Counted from the first letter of the stretch, positions 31,462 through 39,712 are shown. The stretch: DNA of 64,000 bases from DAOUBF01 sp034432795 (GCA_034432795.1 DAOUBF010000016.1:1-64000), one strand, 5' to 3'. Numbers and translations: made by a program. The notes: generated by a model not told the origin, from the letters alone.

Positions 31462-32532
31462 CTATTCCGCCACCGCCTGGAGCTTCTCCACCTGCTCCTG
31501 CGTGGCCAGCGCGTCAATGAACTCATCCAGTTCGCCGTTCAGGATGCTTTCCAGCCGGTAGCTGGTCAGGCCAATACGGTGGTCGGTGACCCGGTTCTGA
31601 GGGAAGTTATACGTGCGGATCTTCTCGGCGCGTTCACCGCGCCCCACCTGGGCACGCCGCGCCGAGTCAATCTCCTCAAACTGCTTCTGCTGCTCCAGCG
31701 CAAACAGCCGGGCGCGCAAGATGGATAGCGCCCGCAGCCGGTTCTGGACCTGGGAGCGCTCATCCTGGCAGGCCACCACAATGCCGGTGGGGATGTGCGT
31801 CACGCGCACGGCGGTGGCGTTTTTCTGCACATTCTGCCCCCCTGCGCCGGAGGAGCGGTAGTAGTCAAAGCGCAGGTCATCCGGGTTGAGCTTCACCTCC
31901 ACCTCATCGGGTTCTGGCAGGACGGCGACGGTGGCGGTGGAGGTGTGGATGCGCCCGCCGGCCTCGGTGATGGGGATGCGCTGAACGCGATGGACGCCGC
32001 TCTCATACTTCAGCCGCGAATAGGCGCCCTTCCCCTTGACCTCAAAGATAACCTCTTTGAAGCCGCCGATGCCGGTCTGGTTGGCGCTGAGCAATTCAAC
32101 ATCCCAGCCGTGATTTTCAGCGTAGCGCGTGTACATGCGGAACAGGTCGGCGGCGAACAGTGCGGCCTCCTCCCCGCCCTCGCCTGCGCGGATCTCCACG
32201 ATCACGTTGCGCTCATCGCGGGGGTCTTTCGGCAGGAGCAGCCGGCGCAGTTCCTGCTGCAACGCCTCACGGCGGGCTTCCAGCCGGTCAATCTCCTCCT
32301 GGGCCAGCTCGCGCATCTCCGGCTGGGTCTCCTCCTCCAGCAGGGCGCGTGTCTCGGCCAGATCAGCGTCAACGCTCTTGAGCGCGCGGTAGGCCTCCAC
32401 GATAGGCTCCAGTTCCGCCCGCTCCTGGGCATAGACCTTAAGCTGGCTGTAGTCGGCGACAACAGCCGGGTCGGCCATCAGCCGCTCCAATTCTTCATAA
32501 CGACGTTCAATATCCGCAAGTTTCTCCCACAT
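31462..32532 (-). CDS. prfA: Peptide chain release factor 1
   Basis: 356 residues, normal RF1 length. It reads UAA and UAG and triggers peptide release. The GGQ catalytic loop is SSGAGGQNVQKNATAVR. The preceding stretch KYESGVHRVQRIPITEAGGRIHTS is the standard RF domain. The variant after GGQ (NVQKNATAVRVTH rather than HVNTTDSAVR) is worth noting, and its frequency in this group is unknown to me. The ATG lies 10 nt from a TATAAT box with no ribosome site, so the mRNA may be leaderless. First gene of the prfA-prmC-HAD-tsaC operon. Confidence 0.94.
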   Translation of the reverse strand: MWEKLADIERRYEELERLMADPAVVADYSQLKVYAQERAELEPIVEAYRALKSVDADLAETRALLEEETQPEMRELAQEEIDRLEARREALQQELRRLLLPKDPRDERNVIVEIRAGEGGEEAALFAADLFRMYTRYAENHGWDVELLSANQTGIGGFKEVIFEVKGKGAYSRLKYESGVHRVQRIPITEAGGRIHTSTATVAVLPEPDEVEVKLNPDDLRFDYYRSSGAGGQNVQKNATAVRVTHIPTGIVVACQDERSQVQNRLRALSILRARLFALEQQKQFEEIDSARRAQVGRGERAEKIRTYNFPQNRVTDHRIGLTSYRLESILNGELDEFIDALATQEQVEKLQAVAE

Positions 32533-32542
32533 AGCGATTTCA

Positions 32543-32548
32543 ATTATA
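32543..32548 (-). promoter_or_regulatory. -10 box of prfA
   Basis: TATAAT on the minus strand, 10 nt before the prfA ATG. Confidence 0.6.
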
Positions 32549-32618
32549 CCATAGACGGTGGGGGATAAGGCGATCCCCTCCCCATCCAGGGGGAAGGGGT
32601 GACAGTGCTATGGCTCAG

Positions 32619-32646
32619 TTGCGCGAATGGGCCGGGCAGGTATAAT
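32619..32646 (+). promoter_or_regulatory. Promoter of the copper-amine-oxidase-like gene pair
   Basis: TTGCGC (32619-32624), 16-nt spacer, perfect TATAAT (32641-32646); leader of about 84 nt. Confidence 0.65.
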
Positions 32647-32736
32647 GCACCCAGGCCTTCCCATGAGTTATCCGTCGTCGGGCCTCCACCCTGATATTTC
32701 AGGCTTTGATGACCTGAGAAAGGATATTGACGAGAG

Positions 32737-34374
32737 ATGAAAGGGCGAATCGTCCTCGTGCCGGGCATCCTGCTCGTGGCTCTCCTGGCCCTCGGCGCCT
32801 ACCTGGCGCTGCCAGGCCCGTCCTCCTCGCAGCCCAAGAGCCTGCCCATCCCCCAGGGCGGCGACCGCAATTGGGGCCTGACCTCGGCGCAGATTGAGCG
32901 GGCGCGACAACTGGCCATGGCCGACCGGCAGGTGCTTACCCTCTTGAAAGGCAAGCGTTACCAGTTCATTGATGCCCTCCCCACCGGGCAGAAATTTGAC
33001 GGCGAGATGGCCGTCTGCGCTCAGCACACCTGCGGCCAGGTGGAGATTTACAACTTCACGGATAATGCCACCGTCTCTGCCATCGCCGACCTGGACGCCG
33101 GGCGCGTCTTCCTGGTTCAGGAGATCCCCAATTCATACCCGAATGTCAATGCCGAACTGGCCGAGCAGGCCATCCGCATCGCCAGGAGCGACCCGAAGGT
33201 GCTGGCCCAGACCAAGGGCCGCCGCTTTGAGACGAGCATGGCCCCGGCCAGCGCCTGGCTGGCCGACAGCCCCTGCATGGTCCACTGGTGCGTCGGGCCA
33301 ACGTTTGAGGTTGAGGGCACAGATGACCACCTGCTGGTGTTCGTGGACCTGACCGACATGCGCGTGGTGGATACGCGCTGGTTGAGTTACCCCGACCGGG
33401 GTGACCCCATGCCCATGCACATCCCCAGCGGCTGCCCCGCGCCGGGCACGGTCAACCAGAACGGCTGGTCGCTCTCCTACGAGACCACCGGCAACGATGG
33501 CTTCCGCGTCTATAATGTGACCTATCGCGGGCGCCCCGTTTTCCGCGACGCCAAGATGGTCCAGGTGGACGTGGGTTACGCGGGCGGCACCTGGGGCTAT
33601 CATGACTCGGTCGGCTGTAGCGCCATCCAGCCCTACGGCGAGACCCAAATCCTGTCGATTGAGGGCGGCTTCCGCGTCACCCAGGACTTCCGCATGGGCG
33701 GCTGGGGCGGCAACTGCGCTTACCGCTACCAGCAATACTTTGATTTCTACAACGATGGCCGCTTCCGCATCCGCGTGGACTCCTTTGGGCGCGGTTGCAG
33801 CACCGACGGCGTGTATCGCCCCGGCATCCGCGTGGACATCGGGCCGGGCGGCGAGGCAGGCAACGTCTTCAAGTATTACGGCAACAGTTTCGCCCATACC
33901 GGCTGGTTCGCGCCGGCCCTGGAAGGCGGCTTCCATCAGGGCAATGGGCCGTATGACCTGGGCAACCGCAAGTGGCAGCAGTTGGGCGCCGACGGCCAGG
34001 GCTACTGGCTGGAGCCGCGCAATGGGACAAACCTGGAGGTGGGGCCGCCGGACAACGCCCGCTATTATGTGCTGCAATTCCATGCCGGCGCCGAAGGCGA
34101 CCAGCCCAACCTGCCCACCCAGACCTATGGCGGCTACGGCTGTAACCCCGACTGCTTCCCCGGCCAGCCCAGTTGGATGAACGGCGAGCCTATCCAGAAC
34201 CAGAACCTGGTGCTGTGGTATATCGCCCAGGCGCAGACCAATTCGGCCCCACCCAACTACTGGTGCTGGACGGTGTCGCAGACGCAGACATACCCGTGCC
34301 CCAGCGGGCCGATGTATCATACAGGCGAGGGGGGCCTGCCCTTCCCCTTCCCATCGCCGACGCCAAACTCATAG
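32737..34374 (+). CDS. Secreted copper-amine-oxidase-like protein, paralogue 1
   Basis: 545 residues. An N-terminal hydrophobic anchor (VLVPGILLVALLALGAYLAL) predicts export. The first half has two related helical-sheet units (QIERARQLAMADRQV; EQAIRIARSDPKVLAQTKG). The second half resembles the catalytic domain of copper amine oxidases: NDGFRVYNVTYRGRPVFRD, FYNDGRFRIRV, and NQNLVLWYIAQAQT. At the cofactor site the usual NYD reads AYR (CAYRYQQ), and no His-x-His copper pair is evident, so catalysis is doubtful. It may be a cell-surface binding protein. A paralogue follows 84 nt downstream. Confidence 0.6.
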   Translation: MKGRIVLVPGILLVALLALGAYLALPGPSSSQPKSLPIPQGGDRNWGLTSAQIERARQLAMADRQVLTLLKGKRYQFIDALPTGQKFDGEMAVCAQHTCGQVEIYNFTDNATVSAIADLDAGRVFLVQEIPNSYPNVNAELAEQAIRIARSDPKVLAQTKGRRFETSMAPASAWLADSPCMVHWCVGPTFEVEGTDDHLLVFVDLTDMRVVDTRWLSYPDRGDPMPMHIPSGCPAPGTVNQNGWSLSYETTGNDGFRVYNVTYRGRPVFRDAKMVQVDVGYAGGTWGYHDSVGCSAIQPYGETQILSIEGGFRVTQDFRMGGWGGNCAYRYQQYFDFYNDGRFRIRVDSFGRGCSTDGVYRPGIRVDIGPGGEAGNVFKYYGNSFAHTGWFAPALEGGFHQGNGPYDLGNRKWQQLGADGQGYWLEPRNGTNLEVGPPDNARYYVLQFHAGAEGDQPNLPTQTYGGYGCNPDCFPGQPSWMNGEPIQNQNLVLWYIAQAQTNSAPPNYWCWTVSQTQTYPCPSGPMYHTGEGGLPFPFPSPTPNS

Positions 34375-34399
34375 GAACTCAAAAGGGACCCTCTGAGAG

Positions 34400-34430
34400 A
34401 GCGGCAGGTATAGAAACCTGCCCTACACCT
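34400..34430. repeat. Hairpin repeat, CGGCAGGTATAGAAACCTGCC type
   Basis: GGCAGGT-ATAGAA-ACCTGCC stem followed by CTACACC, between the two paralogues. Same unit occurs at 56513-56545. Confidence 0.7.
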
Positions 34431-34458
34431 GAGCTATGTTCAAAAGGGAGAAGCTCTC

Positions 34459-36174
34459 ATGAAGCGATGGTTCATCCTGGCACCGATCACGCTGCTCGCG
34501 CTGACGCTCATCGCCGCGCTTGTCCTGTTCACACCCAAACAGACCGGCTCACAGCCGAAGGGGCTGTCATTGAGCGCGCTCAATAGCCCGTCCGGCATCG
34601 GGCTTCCGCCGGATCAGGTAGAGCGGGCGCGGCAGATCGCCATGGCTGACCCTCAGGTGCAGGCGGCCCTGGCCGGCCAGCGCTATCAATTCGTCCACGC
34701 CCTCCCCGTCTGGAGCGACTTCGGCCCGAAGAGCAGCGCCTGCGCGACGCACACCTGCGCCCAGGTGGAGATCTTTGACTTCTCGCGCATCCTGACCCTG
34801 GTCGTCATGGTGGACCTGGACGCCGGGCAGGTCACCGAGGTCATCCCCATGCCCCAGAGCTACCCGGAGGTGAACGCCGAACTGGCCGACCTGGCGCTGC
34901 GCATCGCCCGCACCGACCCTAAAGTGCTGGCGGAGGTCAAGGGACGCCGTTTTGAGGCCAACATGGCGCCGGGCAATGCTTGGATGCCGGAGGGGCCTTG
35001 TGCGGTGCACTGGTGCGTCGGCCCCAGCTTTGAGGTGGAGGGCACGGATCAACTCCTCGTCGTGCTCGTGGACCTGAACGATCTCCGGGTGGTGCATGTC
35101 ACCTGGGTGCGATCTGAAGCGACCACCGGCCCCATGCGCATCCACGAGACACCGGCGATCTGCCCCAATCCCGGCTCGGTCAACCAGGACGGCTGGTCGG
35201 TGAGCTACGAGCCGACCAATACGGACGGGCTGCGCATCTTCAACGCCACGTATAATGGCCAGCTTGTGTTCCAGAGCCTGAAGATGCCCCAGGTCAACGT
35301 GTGGTACGCCTCCGGCGGCTTCGGCTACCGCGACTCGGTGGGCTGCACCGGCATCGTCCCTCCCTACGGGCAGACGCAGGTGATCCAGGTGACAGGCGGG
35401 TTCAAAATCCTGCAGGATTTCCGCATGAGCGGCTGGCCGAACAACTGCAACTATCGCTATGAGCAGAGCGTGACCTTCTATGCGGATGGGCGCTTTCACG
35501 TGGAGGTCTCCAACTACGGCCCCGGCTGTAGCTACGATGGCCTCTACCGGCCCTTCTTGCGCGTGGACATCGGCCCCGCCGGGCAGGAGGGTAACTTCTT
35601 CCGCTACTTCACCGACGGCGGCTGGACCAGCCCGCTGGCAGAGGATGACTTCCCCAAAGGGACGCCATACTCGCCTGAGGGCGAGAAGTGGAGCCAGCTC
35701 GGCGCGACGATGGGCGGTTATGCCCTCAAGCCGACCGGCAATGACCCCATGCACGATGACCCGGCGCATTACATCGTCCTGCGCCACTACGCCAACGAAG
35801 GGGATAATGACCTGCCCACGCAGGGCGCGGACCCGCGCACCATCTTCCCCTTGCAGTGGGACAACAACGAGGCCATCCAGGACCAGGATATTCTGTTCTG
35901 GTTCGTGCCGGAGTCGCAGACGGATTCCTCCCCGCCCGATTACTATTGCTGGTCGGCGGGCGGGACGCCGCACCCCTGCACCAATGGGCTGGACTTCCGT
36001 GTGACCGGGCCGGTGATGACGGCCACGCCAACGCCCACAGCGCCCCCAGCCACGCCCAGTGAGACGCCCTCGCCCACAGCGACCCTGACCGCCACACCCA
36101 GCTTAACGCCGACAGCAACGCAGACGCCGACGCCAGAGAACCTGACCCTATATCTGCCGCTGGTGATCAAATGA
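34459..36174 (+). CDS. Secreted copper-amine-oxidase-like protein, paralogue 2
   Basis: 571 residues with the same layout as paralogue 1: export anchor (LAPITLLALTLIAALVLF), duplicated N-terminal units, then the oxidase-like half (TDGLRIFNATYNGQLVFQ, FYADGRFHVEV, DQDILFWFVPES). The candidate cofactor Tyr is kept near residue 332 (CNYRYEQ), but the following Asp of NYD is Arg. A Thr/Pro-rich linker of ~45 residues and the end LTLYLPLVIK distinguish it. That ending recurs in exported proteins of this kind of genome and may be a surface-sorting tag. Probably co-transcribed with paralogue 1. Confidence 0.62.
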   Translation: MKRWFILAPITLLALTLIAALVLFTPKQTGSQPKGLSLSALNSPSGIGLPPDQVERARQIAMADPQVQAALAGQRYQFVHALPVWSDFGPKSSACATHTCAQVEIFDFSRILTLVVMVDLDAGQVTEVIPMPQSYPEVNAELADLALRIARTDPKVLAEVKGRRFEANMAPGNAWMPEGPCAVHWCVGPSFEVEGTDQLLVVLVDLNDLRVVHVTWVRSEATTGPMRIHETPAICPNPGSVNQDGWSVSYEPTNTDGLRIFNATYNGQLVFQSLKMPQVNVWYASGGFGYRDSVGCTGIVPPYGQTQVIQVTGGFKILQDFRMSGWPNNCNYRYEQSVTFYADGRFHVEVSNYGPGCSYDGLYRPFLRVDIGPAGQEGNFFRYFTDGGWTSPLAEDDFPKGTPYSPEGEKWSQLGATMGGYALKPTGNDPMHDDPAHYIVLRHYANEGDNDLPTQGADPRTIFPLQWDNNEAIQDQDILFWFVPESQTDSSPPDYYCWSAGGTPHPCTNGLDFRVTGPVMTATPTPTAPPATPSETPSPTATLTATPSLTPTATQTPTPENLTLYLPLVIK

Positions 36175-36226
36175 GCCTGCGGTCCGGCCTGGCTGAGCGC
36201 AGCCGCCCTGCGACCGGGGTCGCGCC

Positions 36227-36345
36227 CCACCCCCTCCCTGCCCCTCCCCCATCCAGGGGGAGGGACCTGGCCCCCTGCCCCCCTCCCCCCTCTGTGGGGG
36301 AGGGTTGGGGTGGGGGGTAGGGGCGCATAGCCGTGCGCCCCTACA
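36227..36345. repeat. GC-rich palindromic repeat joined to a GTAGGGGCG hairpin
   Basis: Two C-run/G-run stem-loops (36227-36318) run into GTAGGGGCGCATAGCC with GCGCCCCTAC (36318-36345). They lie after the second paralogue and probably stop its transcript. Confidence 0.65.
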
Positions 36346-36359
36346 ATCGTATGCATACC

Positions 36360-36388
36360 TTGCGCGTTGGCGCGTTCTGTGGTATAAA
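36360..36388 (+). promoter_or_regulatory. Promoter of the 6S-like RNA
   Basis: TTGCGC (36360-36365), 17-nt spacer, TATAAA (36383-36388). Transcription should start near 36395, exactly where the closing stem of the RNA begins. Confidence 0.65.
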
Positions 36389-36394
36389 TAGGGC

Positions 36395-36603
36395 AACCCT
36401 GCTATGCCCGTGATGGCGCAACCTGGGTTTTGAGCCAACACCTACTGAAATGGTGCGATTCTCTGGCTGGGATGCGGTAGCCTTCGGGCAAGGCAGAGCT
36501 GTCCAGGATAGCACCCTCCTGCGGAAGCAGGTTCAAAACGATGCTCCACACGGCATAGCGGGGCGGCCTTATCCAAGCCACCAGGGGCTCCTGGTGGTTT
36601 TTT
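36395..36603 (+). ncRNA. Structured small RNA, probable 6S RNA
   Basis: Independent unit with its own promoter and intrinsic terminator. It folds as a long interrupted rod. Closing stem: 36397-36412 with 36547-36563 (GCTATGCC/GGCATAGC core). Second stem: GTTTTGAGCC 36427-36436 with GGTTCAAAAC 36530-36539. Central bubble follows, with a small 3' hairpin CCTGC-GGAA-GCAGG. Distal stem: GGTGC 36452-36456 with GCACC 36511-36515 plus TCTGG/CCAGG. Apical hairpin: GCCTT/AAGGC 36480-36494. Rod, asymmetric central bubble and 3'-side hairpin match 6S RNA, which mimics an open promoter and holds RNA polymerase. SRP RNA or a new family cannot be excluded. Confidence 0.65.
36578..36603 (+). terminator. Intrinsic terminator of the 6S-like RNA
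   Basis: Perfect 8-bp stem CCACCAGG/CCTGGTGG, 4-nt loop GGCT and a run of six T (36598-36603). It is the clearest intrinsic terminator in the window. Confidence 0.9.
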
Positions 36604-36625
36604 ATGCCGATGGGGGCCGGAGTAT

Positions 36626-36654
36626 TTGACCGGGGTTCCCTTCTCAGGTATAAT
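36626..36654 (+). promoter_or_regulatory. Promoter of the rpmH operon
   Basis: TTGACC (36626-36631), 17-nt spacer, perfect TATAAT (36649-36654); start near 36661, leader about 80 nt. Confidence 0.8.
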
Positions 36655-36742
36655 TGGGGCCGCCAGGCGATGCCATGCACGGTGTCGCCATGCTGTGATA
36701 AAGTAAACGGAACTTATTCTGGATTGAGGCCGGGATAGACGC

Positions 36743-36919
36743 ATGCCGAAACGGACGTACCAACCCAAGAAGCGCCGTCGCCAGCGCGTGCACGGCTTTC
36801 GCGCCCGTATGGCCACCCGCGAGGGGCGCAGGGTGCTCAAAGCCCGACGCCTGCACGGTCGTAAGCGCCTGGCCGTGCAGCCGAGTCACGTCAAGAAGGT
36901 CAACTGGAACGCCTCCTGA
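36743..36919 (+). CDS. rpmH: 50S ribosomal protein L34
   Basis: 58 residues, strongly basic: MPKRTYQPKKRRRQRVHGFR, then ARMATREGRRVL and RLHGRKRLAV, the L34 pattern. L34 is usually 44-50 residues; this one has a slightly longer C-terminal tail (QPSHVKKVNWNAS). It heads the classic rpmH-rnpA-yidD-yidC-jag block, which in many bacteria neighbours dnaA and oriC; no dnaA or DnaA-box cluster is seen upstream here. Confidence 0.95.
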   Translation: MPKRTYQPKKRRRQRVHGFRARMATREGRRVLKARRLHGRKRLAVQPSHVKKVNWNAS

Positions 36920-36984
36920 GCGCAGGGGCCGGGGAGCAGGTGTCAGGAGGCCATCAACTGTCCCCTGGCCCCCGATCCCTGACC

Positions 36985-37356
36985 ATGCACCGCCGTTACC
37001 GACTGCGCAGGCAGGCCGATTTCCAGCGGGTGCGCCGGGAAGGACGATCCTGGGCTCACCCGCTGGCTATTCTGTGGGCCTGCCGCAATGACCTGGCCCA
37101 TAGCCGTTTCGGCTTCAGTGTCGGGCGGTCGGTCGGCGGGGCCGTGGTGCGCAACCGGGCGAAACGTCGCTTGCGCGAAGCGGTGCGGCGCGAGCTGGAG
37201 CGCATTGCCCCGGGATGGGACCTGGTGTTCGTGGCCCGTGCGCCTATCGCTCAGGCCGATTTTGAAGCGATTGTCCTGGCTGTCCGCGAGTTGCTGAGCC
37301 GGGCGGGTGTGATGCGCAGCGGGCAGTCAGTTGAGCGGAGCACGTCAATATCATGA
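36985..37356 (+). CDS. rnpA: Ribonuclease P protein component
   Basis: 123 residues from ATG 36985. It binds the RNase P RNA and helps recognise the 5' leader of pre-tRNAs. Motifs: MHRRYRLRRQADFQRVRREG, FGFSVGRSVGGAVVRNRAKR (the RNR-type basic helix), RRLREAVR, and WDLVFVARAPI. The last 20 residues are a nonconserved tail. It overlaps yidD by 4 nt (ATGA). Confidence 0.95.
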   Translation: MHRRYRLRRQADFQRVRREGRSWAHPLAILWACRNDLAHSRFGFSVGRSVGGAVVRNRAKRRLREAVRRELERIAPGWDLVFVARAPIAQADFEAIVLAVRELLSRAGVMRSGQSVERSTSIS

Positions 37357-37562
37357 AAACATTGGCGCTTGGCGCAATACGCCTGTATCAATTGACCCTG
37401 TCGCGCGTCCTGCCGGACAGTTGCCGGTTCACGCCTTCATGTTCGCAGTACGGCTACGAGGCCATTGCCCGGTATGGCCTGGTACGCGGCGGTTGGTTGA
37501 CCCTTAAACGGCTGGCGCGCTGCCATCCCTTCAGCCCAGGCGGCTATGACCCGGTGCCTTAG
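37353..37562 (+). CDS. yidD: Membrane protein insertion efficiency factor YidD
   Basis: 69 residues. A small membrane-associated protein that aids YidC-dependent insertion. Motifs: LALGAIRLYQLTLSRVLPDSC, RFTPSCSQYGYEAIARYG, and RCHPFSPGGYDPVP, including the three conserved Cys. It is overlapped at both ends by its operon neighbours (rnpA by 4 nt, the propeller lipoprotein by 17 nt). Confidence 0.95.
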   Translation: MKTLALGAIRLYQLTLSRVLPDSCRFTPSCSQYGYEAIARYGLVRGGWLTLKRLARCHPFSPGGYDPVP

Positions 37563-38721
37563 GAGTTCTGTGTTGTTCCTTCGCTTCCCCCGGCTTTATG
37601 CACGACGGATCCATCTGATCGTTCTCCTTGCCCTGGCGGGCCTGCTTTTAAGCGGCTGTGCAGGCCGACTGCCCGCTGTCAGTTGGGCCGGGATGACGCC
37701 CGCAGGCGATAGCCTTTACGTCGCGTTTAGCACGCACATCTACGCGCTGGACCTGAGCAATGGCAACCTGCGCTGGCGCTATCCGGAAAGCATCCAGGGG
37801 GTCGCGGCGCAGTTCTATGCCCCGCCTGCTGTCACCGAAGATACGGTCATTGCCGGTTCCTATGGGGCGCCAGGCACGCCAGAGGTCCTGGTGGGCCTGG
37901 ACCGCAGCAGCGGTAAGGAGCGCTGGCGCAGCGAGCAACCCACACTGGATACGCTAAATACCCATGTGATCGGTGGTCTTGTGGCCCAAGACCGCAGGGT
38001 TTACGTCCCTTCAACCGACCACCGCCTGTATGCGCTTGACCCCGTGTCGGGGACGCTGACCCCCTTCTTTGAGGGGGCGCAGAACGCGCTCTGGGCCGCG
38101 CCGTTGATCGTCAACAATACGCTGTATCTGGCCTCGCTGGACCATCGGCTGTATGCGCTCTCGGCTGCGGATGGGGCCAGGCTGTGGGAGTTCCAGGCGG
38201 GAGGCGCGCTCGCCGGTACGCCGGCCTACGCCGACGGGGTGCTTTACTTCGGCGGTTTTGACAGCCAGGTGTACGCGCTGGATGCTCAGACCGGCCAGGC
38301 GCGTTGGACGGTGTCGCTGGAGGATAACTGGGTGTGGGGCACGCCCGCCGTCCGCGACGGCACGGTCTATGTGAGCACGCTGGCCGGTCAGGTGTATGCC
38401 CTGGATGCGGCCAGCGGGGCGCAGAAATGGGTCAAACAGGTCGGCGGGCCGGTGCGCGGCGGCCCGGCGCTCCATCCCCGGGGCGATACGCTCTACGTCG
38501 GCGCTGCCGATGGCAAGGTGTACGCCCTGAGCAGCGCCGATAGCGCACTGCGCTGGGTGGGCGAGACCGCTGTGACCACGCATATTTATACCACGCCGCT
38601 GGTCGTGAATGACCTGGTGATCATCGCGGTCAATGACGCGCCCAACGACAACCCCGCCCTGGTGTATGCCTTTGACGCGGCCACCGGCCAGGTGCGCTGG
38701 AAGTTTGTGCCGCCAGCCTAG
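37546..38721 (+). CDS. PQQ-type beta-propeller lipoprotein
   Basis: 391 residues from ATG 37546, which overlaps yidD; a later in-frame start would shorten only the n-region. A lipoprotein signal is present (HLIVLLALAGLLLSGCAG). The rest is a repeated propeller: LYALDPVSGTL, LYALSAADGARLWEFQAGG, VYALDAQTGQARWTV, VYALDAASGAQKWV, VYALSSADSALRW. The fold resembles BamB, the outer-membrane assembly scaffold. Its place between yidD and yidC suggests a role in membrane protein insertion on the outer face, or a sorting function; this is inference, as BamB works with BamA, which is not present here. Confidence 0.85.
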   Translation: MTRCLRSSVLFLRFPRLYARRIHLIVLLALAGLLLSGCAGRLPAVSWAGMTPAGDSLYVAFSTHIYALDLSNGNLRWRYPESIQGVAAQFYAPPAVTEDTVIAGSYGAPGTPEVLVGLDRSSGKERWRSEQPTLDTLNTHVIGGLVAQDRRVYVPSTDHRLYALDPVSGTLTPFFEGAQNALWAAPLIVNNTLYLASLDHRLYALSAADGARLWEFQAGGALAGTPAYADGVLYFGGFDSQVYALDAQTGQARWTVSLEDNWVWGTPAVRDGTVYVSTLAGQVYALDAASGAQKWVKQVGGPVRGGPALHPRGDTLYVGAADGKVYALSSADSALRWVGETAVTTHIYTTPLVVNDLVIIAVNDAPNDNPALVYAFDAATGQVRWKFVPPA

Positions 38722-38760
38722 TTGGGGGCACCGGCCCAGGTCGCTAAGGAGTCGTCACCC

Positions 38761-39645
38761 ATGTGGGATGCCTTTTGGAACGCTGTGCTGATCAACCCGA
38801 TGCTCAATGCCCTGGTGGCGCTGTACAGCCTCCTGGGGCAGAACTTCGGCATCGCCATTATCGTCTTCACCATCCTGATCCGCCTGTTGACGCTGCCGCT
38901 GTCGTTGCGCCAGCAGCGCAACATGCAGAAGATGCAGGCGCTCCAGCCGAAGATCAAGGAGATTCAGGAGAAGTACAAGAACGACCCGCAGAAGATGCAG
39001 GCGGAGATGACCAAGATCGGTTACAGCCCGACGATGATGCTGGGCGGCTGCCTGCCCATGCTTATCCAGCTCCCCATCTGGATCGGGCTGTATCAGGCGA
39101 TCACCTCGGCGATGGCGGCCTCGCCGATTGACCTGTTCCACCTGTCGCAGCGCCTGTATCCCTGGGCGACCGGGCTGGCGCAGTTGATCCCGCTGCACAC
39201 CAGCTTCCTGGGCATCCCCAACCTGGCCTATCCCGTGCCCCACCCCATTGGCCGGTTCATTCTGCCGGTGCTGGTGGCGGGCACGACGTACTTGCAGCAG
39301 AAGGTGATGACGCCGCCCAACCCCGACCCCCAATCTTCGGCGGTCTCCAACCAGATGAACATCATGATGCCGCTGATGATGGGCTTCTTTGCCTACAATT
39401 TCTCGTCGGGGCTGGCGATTTATTGGACGGTGTCCAATCTTGTGGGCATTGCGCAGTATAAGCTGCTGCCACTCCTCGGCCTGGCCCCGGCAGTGGCCCC
39501 CCAACCGGTTGCCTCGCCCGCCCGTTCCGACACGGCCGGGGAACAGGCCCGCACCGAGAGCCAGGCGGCACGCCCGGCGCTTAAGAGCGCCGCCGATGGC
39601 CGCAGCAGCACGCGCAAGCCCGTCAAAGCAAAGCGGAAGAAGTGA
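38761..39645 (+). CDS. yidC: Membrane protein insertase YidC
   Basis: 294 residues from ATG 38761 (AAGGAG upstream). The short, Gram-positive/chloroplast-like form lacks the large periplasmic domain. Hydrophobic helices: ALYSLLGQNFGIAIIVFTIL, MLGGCLPMLIQLPIWIGLYQ, FILPVLVAGTTYLQQ, and MNIMMPLMMGFFAYNFSSG. The basic cytoplasmic hairpin RQQRNMQKMQALQPKIKEIQ follows the first helix, with the groove Arg expected in LIRLLTLPL. The Lys/Arg-rich C-terminal tail (RSSTRKPVKAKRKK) should contact ribosomes. Confidence 0.94.
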   Translation: MWDAFWNAVLINPMLNALVALYSLLGQNFGIAIIVFTILIRLLTLPLSLRQQRNMQKMQALQPKIKEIQEKYKNDPQKMQAEMTKIGYSPTMMLGGCLPMLIQLPIWIGLYQAITSAMAASPIDLFHLSQRLYPWATGLAQLIPLHTSFLGIPNLAYPVPHPIGRFILPVLVAGTTYLQQKVMTPPNPDPQSSAVSNQMNIMMPLMMGFFAYNFSSGLAIYWTVSNLVGIAQYKLLPLLGLAPAVAPQPVASPARSDTAGEQARTESQAARPALKSAADGRSSTRKPVKAKRKK

Positions 39646-39659
39646 CAGGGGATGGAAGA

Positions 39660-39712
39660 CGGGGGACGGAGGGGCTTCGTCCTCCGTCCCCGGTCCTCCG
39701 TCCTCTACGAAA
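39660..39712. repeat. CCTCCGTC-type inverted repeat
   Basis: GGGGGACGGAGG pairs with CCTCCGTCCCC between yidC and jag, followed by another CCTCCGTCCTC. Same family contributes coding sequence to prmC (31335-31442) and perhaps mltG. Confidence 0.6.

Noticed and set aside
36395..36567. SRP RNA, tmRNA or RNase P RNA
   Set aside because: The conserved SRP helix 8 sequence, the tmRNA T-loop with tag frame and RNase P signature stretches were not found; the rod with central bubble fits 6S better.
36566..36577. Replication origin near rpmH
   Set aside because: rpmH often neighbours dnaA and oriC, but no dnaA gene or cluster of DnaA boxes is seen; only one partial TTATCCA-like site.
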